NCBI RefSeq assembly: GCF_022605725.1
Contig: NC_065554.1
Location: forward strand, 19,239,100 to 19,303,099
From: Anthonomus grandis grandis
Taxonomy: Eukaryota; Arthropoda; Insecta; Coleoptera; Curculionidae
Direction of reading: 5' to 3'
DNA: 64,000 nt
A program made the translations under genes and the position numbers. The notes under the pieces were generated by a model. It saw only the letters and a list, made by a program, of their open reading frames with translations. It ran no database searches and was not told the origin of the DNA. Shown piece by piece: positions 53,701-61,760 of this stretch (positions are counted from its first letter, which is position 1; each line of letters starts with the position of its first letter).

Positions 53701-56700
53701 TTTTTAGCAGCCAATCCTATTTTTTTAATGACTATTATTAAAGGGCTTAACAAGTTACTTCAAATTTTTACTCCTTGTGTTTTAAAAGATATTTAACCAA
53801 AATTATCTAATTCAGAAAATGAATTCAATTTAATAGTGTTTCTTTAAAAACACGCATTTATTATGTCAGGTATGATAATTTTTGATAATACCTGACTTTG
53901 ACATGGTGATTACAAATAAGTTACAATAATAAGTAAGGAGAGTAGTATCTATCTCATTTCACCCAAGATGATCTGAGTAGAAGACTCCAGTTTTGCAAAC
54001 AAATGATGGATCTACTAGACAAGAATGTTCTGCAGATAAAAAGTCAATATTTGGAATTGTTGGTGATAGAGTTATAGTACTGCTTTTCTTCCATGAAAAT
54101 CTTAATGGAGCAAGACATTTAAAATTCTTGCAGGAGAATCTAGTTCCGAATTTGGCGATTTTGTTCCCCTGCCCTATAGAACCTGACGTCCCGAACAGAA
54201 ACATATGGTTTCAACAAGTACCTGGATGATGTATTTCCAAGTAGATGGATTGGCAACAGAAGACCCTTTGAATGGCAACCCAAGTCTCCGGATTCAAGAC
54301 CGTTGGACTTTTTCTTACGTGGTTACTTGACGAGCAAAGTTTTTAAGACCAGACCAGCAAATATCGAGGATTTGAAACAATGAATAAGATAATTTCCGGC
54401 GAAGTAATTAGAAATGTTCAAAACGAGTTTCACTTCCGTTTAGACGTTAAATACATTTTGAACACTTATTAAAGATAGAGTATTGAATTAGATAATGTTT
54501 GGTAAATATCTTTTGAATGACAAGGAGTAAAAAATTTAAATTTGGCACGCATGTGTAACTTGTTAAACTCTTTGACGTCCTATCTCAAATTTGAGACTGT
54601 GTAACATTTTTTGCATTAAAATAAAGACAATTTAAAATACTAATTGACGTATCCGAGCATATTTCCCAGAAAAAAAATCTTTGATTTAGTGAATTTATTC
54701 CAAATTAAAGACCTGCACTATATATTTAAATGTGCTAAATTTCATTTAAATTTTGACACCCTGTATCTTTGTAACGAAGCATTTTTCAATAGTACAAACC
54801 GATATTATTTTGTGGTTTTGTTTCCGCCTTTAAAAATGGGTCACCCTGTTTATACATTTTTCCCCAATTTGAGAGCAAAAAATAAATTTAATATTCATAT
54901 TTTTAAGAGATCTTAAGAAAAATTAAATATAATTTTAATGTTGCAATTATTAAAGGTTGAAAAGTAAAGGAAATTTTATTTTTAATAAGACAACAAGTTT
55001 TTCATGACCCCCGTTTTCTTGATATATGTATGTCATAAAATTATATTTTTTTTAAGCGAAAACAAACAGTAAAGCACAAATAAAAAATAATTTTTTGTCA
55101 AAATCACTGAAATAAGAACGATAAACCCAAATATACTACAAAACACGCATTAATATTAAAAAAGCGTGGTTTTTAATATACACCCTGCATAATTAAGCAG
55201 GAAAATAAAATTCTTTGCTAGACACTTATTTATTTACAGTTTATGAATATTAAAAAAAAATGATAATTTCACAAACATTTGGTCGCTGAAGTCGCATTTA
55301 TACAATTTCAATGTTAATTAATAAAATTGAAAGAGACAATTTAAGCACATTCGCCATTTTGAAACTGTCATTTTAATCTCAACAGTTAGTTTACCTGTTC
55401 CTATAAGCCACTCTCAAAAGGAAAAAAGAGAGAAGAAAGAATTTTTTATTAAGGAAACTTTGCATAATATGCTATAAAAAAATTGTCTTTCAATAATATT
55501 TTGGTAAACAGAGTGTCTAAAAACAAAGTACGAATACAAAAAAATTACAAAGCAGTGTTGCAGCATCCATATAAATCTGTTAAGACAGTAAGTATAAAAC
55601 AAGAAAATATACAAACTATATCAGTCACTAGTTCTGAATGATCTAGGCAACGCTGCGCTTACCCGAATATTTTTAAAAGTTACAAAGCAAAAAAAAAAAC
55701 TGAATTTTTACCGCAACTTTTTCGCCACGAGTCTCCTGCTGCGCCGTAACCTCAAAAAAATCCGCTTTATTTTGATGATAAACTTAGAAAAGGCTGACAA
55801 TGTCCCCATCATCTTCATACTAACCACTGCTTAAGTAGACCGCTTAATCTATACTAAACTAATTAACGTTTTACTCAAAAACTGATTATCGCGACAGTCG
55901 CGCACGGCGATAACGCGACATTTCCTTTGTTTCGCTTCATGAACCGAGAAACGACATTTTGAATTCTTATGTCATTCGGACAAAGACCATGTGACTCAGT
56001 ACGATAATGATAATAATTTTTTTTTTAATTGCTTGACCAATATTTGAATTGACTGCTCTAGGCCTGGGAATGCGATAATCACCGATTTATGTGAGCGTAG
56101 AAGCAGTTGTATTAATTGTGTAATTGTTTTTCGGAATATAAATTGGAAACATGTGCCAAATACAAATGAAGGACTTTCAGAACGTATTTATAGTAGCAGC
56201 ACTCTGAATAATGCACTTTTAACCCGTCAATATAAGAACTGTCAACTTTTTCTCTGGTCCAGTTAAATATTTTAAAAAAGGGTTGCTTCAGTTGCGCCAT
56301 CACATTTGAGCAAATAATTAAAGATGATTAATGACTAGTTTATATAAGCTCTTAAGGAACCACTGTCACAACTATAAGTGGAATGATATGAATAACCTAC
56401 TATATTATCTTCTTCACCATCATTGACATAACATATATATTGTATGTCATAGTCATCAATACTCCTACAACCAGTCTTCATAACATTCATCTGTCAAATC
56501 CAGTGGCTAGTTAAAGAAGTCAACGTTTGTCAAAATTCTTGATACGTTAGTACGGCGGAGAAGAGACTCTTTAAGAACTGAGTTAAATTTATTAAAATTA
56601 TTGAAGAAAGCAAACAGAATTATTTCTCATAGTTTATTTGTCATATCAAATAGAATAGAGCCACTTTGCATTATGCGTTGTTTGATTAATCTGTCAATAT

Positions 56701-59567
56701 CAGGAGACTAACCTATAATTTCCCTATTGGATAAGGTCAAACGTCAACCAGTAGCCAGTTAAAGAAGTCAACATCAGTAAAAGTCAACCTAGTCAAATAG
56801 CATCAATTTCTGGCGTCATGATGCGTTTTCCAGTTGATTTGTCTACATAACATTTAACATTCTACAAACGTTAGTCAAAGAAGTCTAAAATCAAAATAGT
56901 CAACGTGTTCTCCTTCCCTGCAACTGTCAACGTCTCGAATTCAAGATGTCGGAAATCACTTCTTCTGAGTTGGAACGTAGAAAATAGCTGAACTATGGCG
57001 TCCATCATATTACGTTTGCCTGCTTTTTCAACAATAATCAAAAATTGATCTTATTGTGAATGATTTTAATTTTAAAACTATAAGAAATACATTTTCTACC
57101 ATGCTTTTAATATATTGATATTGTTAGAATTATCATCAGTCAATGCCAAAGCTATAATTTGTCAAAGTCAAAAGTTTTCCACCTGTAAGAGTCTGCTTGC
57201 GTCTCGCAGTATCTCATAATTCATAAGTGCGACTTTCAACCTCAATCCTGTCATAGATATTAAACCTGTTCAATCTTACAAGCATGAAGTTGTCCAAGGA
57301 TCTGTCACTAGACCTTGACCGCTTAAGCAAAATATAAAACAAAAAAGTGGAAAGATTTGCGTAATGGATCCAAAGTTGTTACACACTAATTTAAATGAAT
57401 TTGAATAGAACATTCAATCTTAAGGAACAACTGTTAATGTCTATTTTTTTTCTATCGTGGAGGGGGTCAGATATCAACTTAACCCAATACCGCCGTGGAT
57501 CTGGTAACGTGACTGTTATCTCACAATATCAAACATCAGCCTGTTGAAAAAAGAAAATGAAGAGACACAGAAAACGCGAAAAAATGATGAAGATCATGGA
57601 AGAAGATTTAATAAATTTAAAAGCAGATATTCAACAGAGAAAACAAACAAAGAGCAACTCAAAAAGAAACAAAAATCTGTCAATATCAGAATGGTCATTT
57701 ATCAATGCCATGTCACCTGTAAACGTCAAACGTCCATCAGTAGCCAATTAAAGAAGTCAACACCTATTACAATAGTTAACTTGTAGCTATCCTACCATGG
57801 ATCTCTTGACGACTCTGAGTTCGATATGGAAATAGCTGCACGTTCTGGAGTCATACTGCGTTTTCCGGTCGTCAGTCAAAAAAAGTCAAGTACAAAAATC
57901 AAAATAATCAATCTACTCTCCTTCCATGCAACTTCCATCAATGTCTCGAATTTAAATAATAATTAGAAGAAAATACAATTGACATCTATCATGTCGCGTT
58001 TGCCTGCTTTTTCAGCAATAATCAGAAATTGATCCTATTGTGAATGATTCTTGCTTTTTTCGAATAATTTGATAATGTCAGAATTGTCATCGGCCAATGC
58101 CAAAGCTATAATTTATCAAAGTCAAACGTTTCCCGTCTGCCTACGTCTCGCCATATCTCGTAACTCATAACTGCGACTTTAAACCTCAATCTTGTCAGAT
58201 TTTCAACCTGCCCCCCAACCTTACAAGCATGAAGTTCTGAAAGGAACTGTCACTAGGCCTGTTAAGCAAACTAAAAAACAAAGAAGGTGGAATAATTTGC
58301 GTAACGGTTGTTACACACTGATTTAAATGAATTTGAATCGACACATTCACTTTTAAGGAACAACCATGAATGTCAAGTCTTTTCTATTCCTCCATGGTCA
58401 GATATCAACTTACCCCTATACTGCTGCGGATCTGTTAACATCGTAACTGTCATCTCACAACGTCATACATCAACCTATCGCAGAAAGAACAAAAGAAAGA
58501 GACAGAAAATAAGAAAACATAACGAAGACCATGGAAGATTTATTGAATTTAAAAGCACATAAAAGATCTTAAAAAAAAACAACCAAAAACAACTTCGAAA
58601 AGAAACAAAGAGAGCTAGTAACTAATTTGAAAGCAATAGTTAAATTCGAGCACAAATCGAGGATCAGAACCTACTACTAATCGTAGATTCTCCGGAACCT
58701 GTACACCACGACACATGGGACTGTAGATAACAATCAGAAGAAGAAGAACCTCTCCACAAGATCCATTACACACCAGAGCTTGGGGCTACAGAAGTTGATC
58801 AAAATATCCCTGGAAGAATAGATTATAAAAGTCTTTCTGGATAAATCTGGCAAAGCAGGAAAGAAAAAAACAAACTTGATAAGTCTCGTTTCTTTTCAAG
58901 GCATTCTGAAGAGCCTGATGAAGTTATGCATGATTTAGAAGAACATCCACCAATTAGTTTAAGTCAACTTTTTATGGCATGCTAATTGGAAGTGACCATC
59001 TCTTTTGATCTTTTGACTTAGATATAAATTATCAAAAATGCTGATTTCCCTTTCAATACCATTGATTTTTTACGTCATCTGGTAAGATTAAGGGCTGCTT
59101 TTTAATGCTTGGGAAATACTTTCTGTCAAGTTGGTAGTAATATCTTGATTTAATACTTGTAATCAATAAGAGTTTATATTTTCAGTGTTTATTGTATTTA
59201 TTCAAAATCATTAACCTTCTCGATATGCCGGCAAGCAAAAGATGTATCTCCAGATGTTCTATAACCTAAAGATCTTCAATCATTACCACTTCATTAAACG
59301 AATTACTTAAAAGATGTTAAATTCCTTTATTACCAAAATCAACTTACCTCTTAAGGAAATCGGTATACTCGGCCTGTCTAATAAGACCAGTCCTCATCAT
59401 AATAGTCTGGAAGCATTGTCTTTCTATCGCCCATAATTTGCAATCTGTGGCGGCTTTTATGGTTGCGGTCCTCTGGCAGTTGTACAAGATCGCCAACTCT
59501 CCGAGGACCTTGCCTGGAGTTAGGGTGGAGAGGAATTTGCCCTCTCTTGATACTTCTACGCATCCCT
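35630..59567 (-). CDS. cGMP-dependent protein kinase (foraging), eight 3' common exons
   Basis: Encodes ~525 C-terminal residues of PKG, the cytosolic serine/threonine kinase activated by cGMP. Exons in transcript order: 59567-59348, 44340-44107, 43918-43772, 43413-43167, 40220-40021, 39962-39734, 39472-39339, 35795-35630; all GT/AG with continuous phase. Order of domains: end of cGMP-binding domain A (LGELAILYNCQRTAT), domain B (FFGEKALHGDDLRTANI; both keep the Arg-Thr of cGMP pockets), then an AGC kinase with glycine loop GVGGFGRVEL, lysine in YALKQM, catalytic loop YRDLKPENLLLD, DFG in VDFGFAKK, activation-loop TFCGTPEYVAPE, and AGC tail KWFDGFNWEGL...DDLTGWDRDF-stop. The C-terminal match favours the PKG-I/foraging type. 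Upstream exons lie beyond 59567, probably outside the window. The 15 kb intron 44341-59347 holds a candidate alternative first exon. Confidence 0.95.
36000..36045 (-). ncRNA. Hammerhead-like motif of the Penelope remnant
   Basis: Minus-strand reading: CTAATGA (36035-36029; CUGANGA with G to A), stem II GCTCT AGTC AGAGC (perfect 5 bp with a tetraloop), GAAT, then CACGTG palindrome and TAG. The layout equals the other hammerheads of this window, but the core has lost its invariant G, so it is likely inactive. Confidence 0.5.
36105..36180 (-). tRNA. tRNA-Arg(TCT)-like remnant or SINE head
   Basis: On the - strand CACTAGATAGTCCATAGG is followed by an anticodon-like arm CAATA CTTCTAA TCTTG (anticodon TCT) and a T arm CGAG TTCGATT CTCG that fits the B-box consensus GGTTCGANTCC. 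The acceptor arms do not pair, so this is not a functional tRNA; a tRNA-derived SINE head or tRNA pseudogene is likely. Confidence 0.4.
36641..37340. other. foraging intron, nothing recognised
   Basis: AT-rich intronic sequence between the Penelope and RTE remnants. A short (TC)n microsatellite lies at about 37338-37360. Confidence 0.45.
37350..38740 (-). mobile_element. RTE-type LINE remnant
   Basis: Minus-strand frames read ISAECFKYGGEAFHKHFYNLI and WKEEKIPSSWKSCPI (about 38660-38540), DFRQAYDNVLKVELWNG (motif A, about 38315-38260), NNDPKQGNVISSLLFN (motif B, about 38160-38100), LADDIDINENSTMI (motif C, about 38030-37990) and an ARSGLYDKRTRIAEK-like C-terminal part (near 37650-37600). Gln-Ala-Tyr-Asp in motif A and the WKEExIPxxW start are typical of RTE/BovB-type reverse transcriptases. 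Many stops and shifts. Confidence 0.7.
38741..39338 (-). other. foraging intron, nothing recognised
   Basis: AT-rich intron sequence leading to the splice donor at 39338; no repeat or coding signal noticed. Confidence 0.5.
39339..39472 (-). CDS. foraging exon: kinase C-lobe end
   Basis: Acceptor TTTTTTCAG, donor GTAAGT. 44 codons plus AA: GIDAIDFPKNITRNATALIK, then LCRDNPAERLGYQ and GGISDIQKH; the AA joins A of the last exon to give Lys (HKWFDGF). Confidence 0.95.
39734..39962 (-). CDS. foraging exon: DFG and activation loop
   Basis: One base plus 76 codons. YVKLVDFGFAKKLQ gives the DFG Asp. KTWTFCGTPEYVAPEVIL gives the activation-loop Thr and APE motif. ADYWSLGVLMFELLTGTPPF is helix F, and DPMKTYNVILK ends the exon before GTAAGA. 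Confidence 0.95.
40021..40220 (-). CDS. foraging exon: catalytic loop
   Basis: Acceptor TTGCTTTAG, donor GTAAGC. DAKYLYMLMESCLGGELWTV is the hinge and helix D. YRDLKPENLLLD is the catalytic loop, with Tyr in place of His as is normal in AGC kinases. Ends in phase 2. Confidence 0.95.
40221..41324 (-). other. foraging intron, nothing recognised
   Basis: AT-rich intron without coding or repeat signal up to the tandem repeat at 41325. Confidence 0.5.
41325..42075. repeat. 191-192 bp tandem repeat with nested palindromes, ~3.9 copies
   Basis: Equivalent ACTTCCATTACTTC-type starts occur at 41517, 41708 and 41900, with an earlier diverged copy from ~41330. Each unit contains CCAGGCAGTT followed ~60 bp later by its inverse AACTGCCTGG. 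Between them is an inner hairpin close to CTTCCAGGAAATTTCCTGGA, so each unit can fold as a double cruciform. Copies differ by ~10-20%. A related single piece lies at 62105-62240. Confidence 0.8.
42076..43166. other. Degenerate AT-rich repeats in foraging intron
   Basis: 42080-42520 carries loosely repeated words such as CCAAGACTAAAA, CTTGGCGTCC and AAATCCAAGGATTCAAG, suggesting an old, eroded tandem repeat. The remainder is plain AT-rich intron. Confidence 0.45.
43167..43413 (-). CDS. foraging exon: kinase N-lobe
   Basis: Acceptor TCCTTTTAG, donor GTAGGC. LNEEFSTVRLEELKILTTLG leads into GVGGFGRVEL (glycine loop), AYALKQMKKAQIVETRQQ (catalytic Lys) and EKEIMGEANCDFIVKLYKTF (helix C Glu). Phase 1 base in, phase 0 out. 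Confidence 0.95.
43772..43918 (-). CDS. foraging exon: end of cGMP-binding domain B
   Basis: Acceptor GTTTGTAG, donor GTAAGT. DDLRTANIIVNDPEGVTCLV then IDRDTYLQLISNLDEVRTKY and DDIDDRR. Contains the Arg-Thr of the second cGMP pocket and the linker to the kinase. Ends CG, joining A of the next exon (Arg). Confidence 0.95.
44107..44340 (-). CDS. foraging exon: cGMP-binding domain B
   Basis: Acceptor TTTTTTCCAG, donor GTAAGG. VPIFKDLPEETLIKISDVLE, YYANGDYIIRQGNRGDTFFI, KGHVNVTIKK and GKGDFFGEKALHG. Enters needing two bases from upstream: AG from the 59348 exon, or CG from the candidate exon at 55712. Confidence 0.95.
44510..45010. repeat. Dispersed repeat, copy 1
   Basis: Shares ordered words with 50450-50960: ATACTCACTA, TTTCCTAC, CACTTT..TTAAA, GACCCCATTTTAATTTA / GATCCCCTTTTAATTTA, ATAATTG, TAAAACTAATATT, AATGTTTG, AAGAGGTAAA and TTGAATTGGATTTTTTGAAA. 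Similarity is spread over ~450 bp with many small differences. No coding capacity; an old non-autonomous element is likely. Confidence 0.5.
45011..46839. other. foraging intron, nothing recognised
   Basis: No recognised element. An open stretch at 45561-45887 (+) encodes nothing known to me. Confidence 0.5.
46840..49145 (+). mobile_element. Tc1-like remnant (copy B)
   Basis: Starts with the same CATCAAAATGGTCTAGGG end and follows the same order as copy A at 31445. Transposase traces on +: LELPVLSRENRK, CISFTDKSRFDLRPD (first Asp region, Glu to Lys), FGFVTDRPFREYNF; then 47800-48800 is hard to read; SPNINPIQHV-like DDE end and VLSKGIVFQTKKEFLYSMQE near 48960-49050; then RSIPNRCRVFINR. Many stops. 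The right terminal repeat was not found with certainty. Confidence 0.6.
49146..50449. other. foraging intron, AT-rich
   Basis: Very AT-rich. 49980-50110 partly resembles the dispersed repeat (TAAGAGATAAATTGATTATTG, TTGAATTGGGTTTTC), perhaps a third truncated copy. No coding signal. Confidence 0.45.
50450..50960. repeat. Dispersed repeat, copy 2
   Basis: Partner of 44510-45010 (shared words listed there), same orientation, ~6 kb away in the same intron. Ends with AATTAAGAGATAAAGGAATT and TTCTTGAAATATTGCGG. Confidence 0.5.
50961..51659. other. foraging intron, nothing recognised
   Basis: AT-rich, no coding or repeat signal noticed. Confidence 0.5.
51660..52900 (-). mobile_element. Decayed LINE RT remnant
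   Basis: Minus strand about 52700-52490 reads FDCVNHRLLLGKL, ALEWVESFLSGKRQIVKSMD, and AVSPIDQAVPGF in place of motif B. 52070-51834 reads IKIFNHLPNNIKSAQTLICI near the C-terminus. Jockey-type order, with stops and gaps; the catalytic motif C is not visible. Confidence 0.65.
53615..54780 (+). mobile_element. Second long-TIR mariner-type element, decayed
   Basis: Long inverted repeats: left ~53615-53822 and right ~54478-54775 share AATAAATCAAAGATxTTxTTT, GGAAATATGCTCGGA, TTTAACAAGTTA, TTTTTACTCCTTGT, AAAAGATATTTA and ATTATCTAATTCA (right arm read as complement). Between them, on +, lies the transposase remnant at 53990-54475. Architecture and protein match the 16928-21235 element, but the repeat sequence differs, so it is a related family. 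The hairpin GTCAGGTAT...ATACCTGAC at 53865-53896 lies between left TIR and coding. Confidence 0.65.
53993..54475 (+). pseudogene. Mariner/DUF4817-type transposase fragment
   Basis: Reads SIFGIVGDRVIVLLFFHENL, NGARHLKFLQENLVPNLAIL, then RNIWFQQ at the second catalytic block. After a frame change it continues FPSRWIGNRRPFEWQPKSPD, SRPLDFFLRGYLTSKVFKTR and NIEDLKQ-stop. The N-terminal DNA-binding part and the first Asp block are missing. Confidence 0.65.
54781..55711. other. foraging intron, nothing recognised
   Basis: AT-rich intron. GC and CpG content rise only towards the right edge, where the candidate alternative exon begins. Confidence 0.5.
55712..55818 (-). CDS. Candidate alternative first coding exon of foraging
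   Basis: On the - strand ATG (55818-55816) opens 35 codons plus CG before a GTAAAA donor at 55711: MKMMGTLSAFSKFIIKIKRI then FLRLRRSRRLVAKKL. The phase (two leftover bases) is exactly what the exon at 44340 requires (CG+T = Arg, then VPIF). The product would be a PKG lacking domain A, with a strongly basic amphipathic N-terminus. The region is CpG-rich unlike the rest of the intron and carries an initiator-like TCAGTT 65 bases before the ATG. Short PKG isoforms from internal promoters are known for Drosophila foraging (established); this particular exon is inferred. Confidence 0.5.
55875..55960 (-). promoter_or_regulatory. Putative internal foraging promoter
   Basis: Minus-strand reading shows a CpG-dense stretch (GTCGCGTTATCGCC, GCGCGACTGTCGCGATAA) immediately before TCAGTTTTTGAG, a fit to the arthropod initiator TCAGTT with its A at 55883. 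No TATA box. It would drive the exon at 55712-55818. Confidence 0.4.
55961..56440. other. foraging intron, nothing recognised
   Basis: No coding or repeat signal noticed between the putative promoter and the tandem repeat block. Confidence 0.45.
56440..58620. repeat. ~1 kb tandem repeat, two copies plus a partial
   Basis: Copies at about 56750-57730 and 57750-58620 share, in order: CTCCTTCC.TGCAACT, CGTTTGCCTGCTTTTTCA, AATGCCAAAGCTATAATTT, CTTACAAGCATGAAGTT, GGAACAAC, GGTCAGATATCAACTTA, and an A-rich stretch with GAGACAGAAAA and TTTAAAAGCA. TAGCCAGTTAAAGAAGTCAAC-like words at 56495, 56750 and 57735 mark unit junctions. The distance between equivalents is 0.94-1.01 kb. The A-rich part encodes a Lys/Glu-rich stretch in one frame, but stops and shifts rule out a present gene. 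Confidence 0.65.
58621..59347. other. Relic next to the 1 kb repeat, unidentified
   Basis: 58640-58980 reads, in broken frames on +, NLKAIVKFEHKSRI, IIKVFLDKSGKAGKKKTNLI and GILKSLMKLCM: coding-like but of unknown family, probably the continuation of the repeated element. The remainder is AT-rich intron up to the splice donor. Confidence 0.35.
59348..59567 (-). CDS. foraging exon: cGMP-binding domain A, C-terminal part
   Basis: Acceptor TTTTTTTACAG, donor GTAAGT. GCVEVSREGKFLSTLTPGKV, LGELAILYNCQRTATIKAAT and CKLWAIERQCFQTIMMRTGL, then EYTDFLKS. Contains the Gly-Glu-Leu-Ala...Arg-Thr-Ala cassette of the first cGMP site. The exon starts inside the domain (needs one base from upstream), so earlier exons must exist to the right of 59567. 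Confidence 0.95.
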
Positions 59568-60189
59568 CTGTAAAAAAAGAAAAGGTAAATTAAATCTTAA
59601 AAATATCCATCGAAAATTTAAATGAGGTGCAAAATCTGTTTCTTTTCTATACTAATAGTAGGCCGATACAAGGTATGCAATTAAATAGAAAAAAATACAT
59701 AATTAACCCAAGCAAGGCTCCTAATAGCTAGTTTACAGTTCTCTAAAGAAGAGACAATGACACTGTGGTATATACGTTCGTATATGAATTTAGGGTCAAT
59801 GCCTGTCTGTCTATCTGCATTCTGCGTTGCACCGTTAACAGCTTTTTCGCTCACTGCTTGTCTCATTCCTCCTATGGTTGAAATTCGAAACAGAAGGAAA
59901 TTTGATCATCGGACCAGACTGTTGACCCTTGCTTAAAAACTCGTTTTCTTTTTTTCAGATTCATGTAAAATGCATAACGGCAATGGAACTAATCACTTTT
60001 GGTTTTAAGATCTTGGAAAGAGAAAGAAAAAGTTGTGTAGCTGTAATTGCATCATGTATAAATAAGTTGACATGCCAAAAAGTTCTAAAGTGTTCGATTA
60101 AATAGCAGAAAAATTCAGATTAACCCACTAAAATATACCCACTTAGGATATCGTTTTTGTAAAGTTTCAACTCATAAAATAGAAATTGA
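59568..60189. other. foraging intron, no certain exon
   Basis: No exon encoding the expected start of domain A was found. An open stretch at 59681-59866 (-) is discussed in the rejected list. Confidence 0.45.
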
Positions 60190-61015
60190 AGAAAAATGTC
60201 CCCGAAATCTTATGTAGATCTGCTATTAATCTCTTTTTAAATAAAACACCTAACGTCATGACTTCTGGCGTTTGTTATTGCCTTGTTAGGCTAGAATTGC
60301 AAGGCTTCTTGAGATTTTAATCTACAGTCCTTATTATTTTAATCAACGCAAATAGTTACAGTTTATACTGACTGTTCTAAGGCGTTTGACAGAATTTCTC
60401 ATAGTAAAGTTGGCTCAAAAGCTGTAGAAGATTTGAGATTTATAGTATTCGGTTTTCTTGGTGTAAGAAATCTGTGACTACTATTTTAGTATTTAGTAAA
60501 AACCAGAGTATTCTTAGAAGAAAAAGGTAGACCTATTGATGATGATAATAGTGACTGAAAATCGCGAATTTCTGCTAAGAAATTTAAAAGAGGTCTCGTA
60601 GCATATTGATTTATAATTTAGGAGAGTTTAGGAACATCTCTGTTTCACGATAAATCGATAAATGAATTGACAGTATATCATCAAGGCATTATGAGAGATA
60701 ATATTTCGAAAATAAGACGAACATTTTATGTAGATTTGTAACTAAACTCTTTTAAGCAAGGAATCTTGTGACGTATGTGCTTGATTTGTAATCTACACCT
60801 GCAAAGCTTTTTAATATTTTAATCTGCACTTGTTATTGCATCTAGTTATTTAATTCAAAGTAAATAGTTACTGTCTATATTGACTACTTCAAGGCGTTTC
60901 ATCCAATTTTGCACAGCAAGTGTAACCAAAAGCTGTAGACGAATTAAGATTGATAGTATTCAGACCTCTTGATGTAGTCTTGTGACGTATGTGACTATTT
61001 CTCTAATGTAGTTAA
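60190..61015 (+). mobile_element. Duplicated LINE RT fragment
   Basis: VYTDCSKAFDRISHSKV...SKAVEDL-type sequence (motif A of a LINE reverse transcriptase) is readable near 60360-60450 on +. A diverged second copy, VYIDYFKAFHPILHSKC, is near 60880-60960. Flanking words (TTATGTAGATxTG, TTAATCTxCA, CAAAAGCTGTAGA, GATAGTATTC) repeat at a spacing of ~520 bp, so one truncated piece was tandemly duplicated. Neither copy continues to motif B. Confidence 0.55.
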
Positions 61016-61284
61016 AATTAGAATATGCCTAAAAGGGAAAGCAGGAGTTTCTTTTAAGAAACATGACTTCATTTTTCTACTCCTTCTTTTTACCACTCAC
61101 TCGAAGTGAATATAACATAAGCCTGGAGAGGTTGGTAATTGTATGATTTAAACAACCTGTACGGTGCTAAAGTTAATTTATAGTAGAAGCCATGCAATCT
61201 GTGTTTTTGGAGCCTATTGCTATATAGTTCTAACTTTATTAATCCCTACTTATATAAGATCTCCCTTTATGTTAATTTTTGCCT

Positions 61285-61760
61285 TATCCTTTAATTGCCA
61301 GTTTCGTGTCTTTGAATCTTAACAGGCGCTTTGGCGTTAGGCAGTATCCTGATTTTATTCTTCCCATGTTAACTTGAGCCTTGCTAATCCATAGTTTCTT
61401 CTTTGGATATTTTTTTCTTCTGCATACATTTTCCCTTTGGTTTTTGAATACTCTTGATACTACTCGAACCAGTTTTTCCAAGCCTTCTTCTTCATGATAG
61501 TAGTGACTTTTTCTCTGTTGAACTTGTTGGGAATATAGGAAAAGTCATTCGCAGTATTAGCTGCCTTCTTTGCTATCATGTTGCCTGAATCCCAGTGTAC
61601 GCTAGAGTTAGAGTCTTCTTTTCCTCTGTATGTCTAAAAAATTTTATTTCTGATATCCAGAATGAGTTTATAATTGATTAAGCAGGATGATATACTTATT
61701 TCTTTCACTGCTAAGTAAATGACCGATAGTTTTGCTGTGATAAAATGATGTTCAGGCGTT
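61285..61760 (-). mobile_element. LINE RNase H-like relic
   Basis: The - strand near 61625-61500 reads HWDSGNMIAKKAANTANDFS and YIPNKFNREKVTTIMKKKAW, resembling the end of a LINE RNase H domain (WxxGHxxxxGNExADxxAKxAA) and the tail after it. 61481-61284 is an open, basic stretch. Weak, and the only trace of this element. Confidence 0.35.

Noticed and set aside
57544..57786. Lys/Glu-rich open frame that could be a coiled-coil protein
   Set aside because: It lies in a tandem repeat whose other copy has stops and shifts at equivalent positions; not a gene now.
59681..59866. Possible upstream exon of foraging on - strand (MRQAVSEKAVNGATQNADRQ...)
   Set aside because: It does not match the start of cGMP-binding domain A or the N-terminus of PKG, and no donor gives the one-base phase with certainty. 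Worth checking with transcripts, but not supported.
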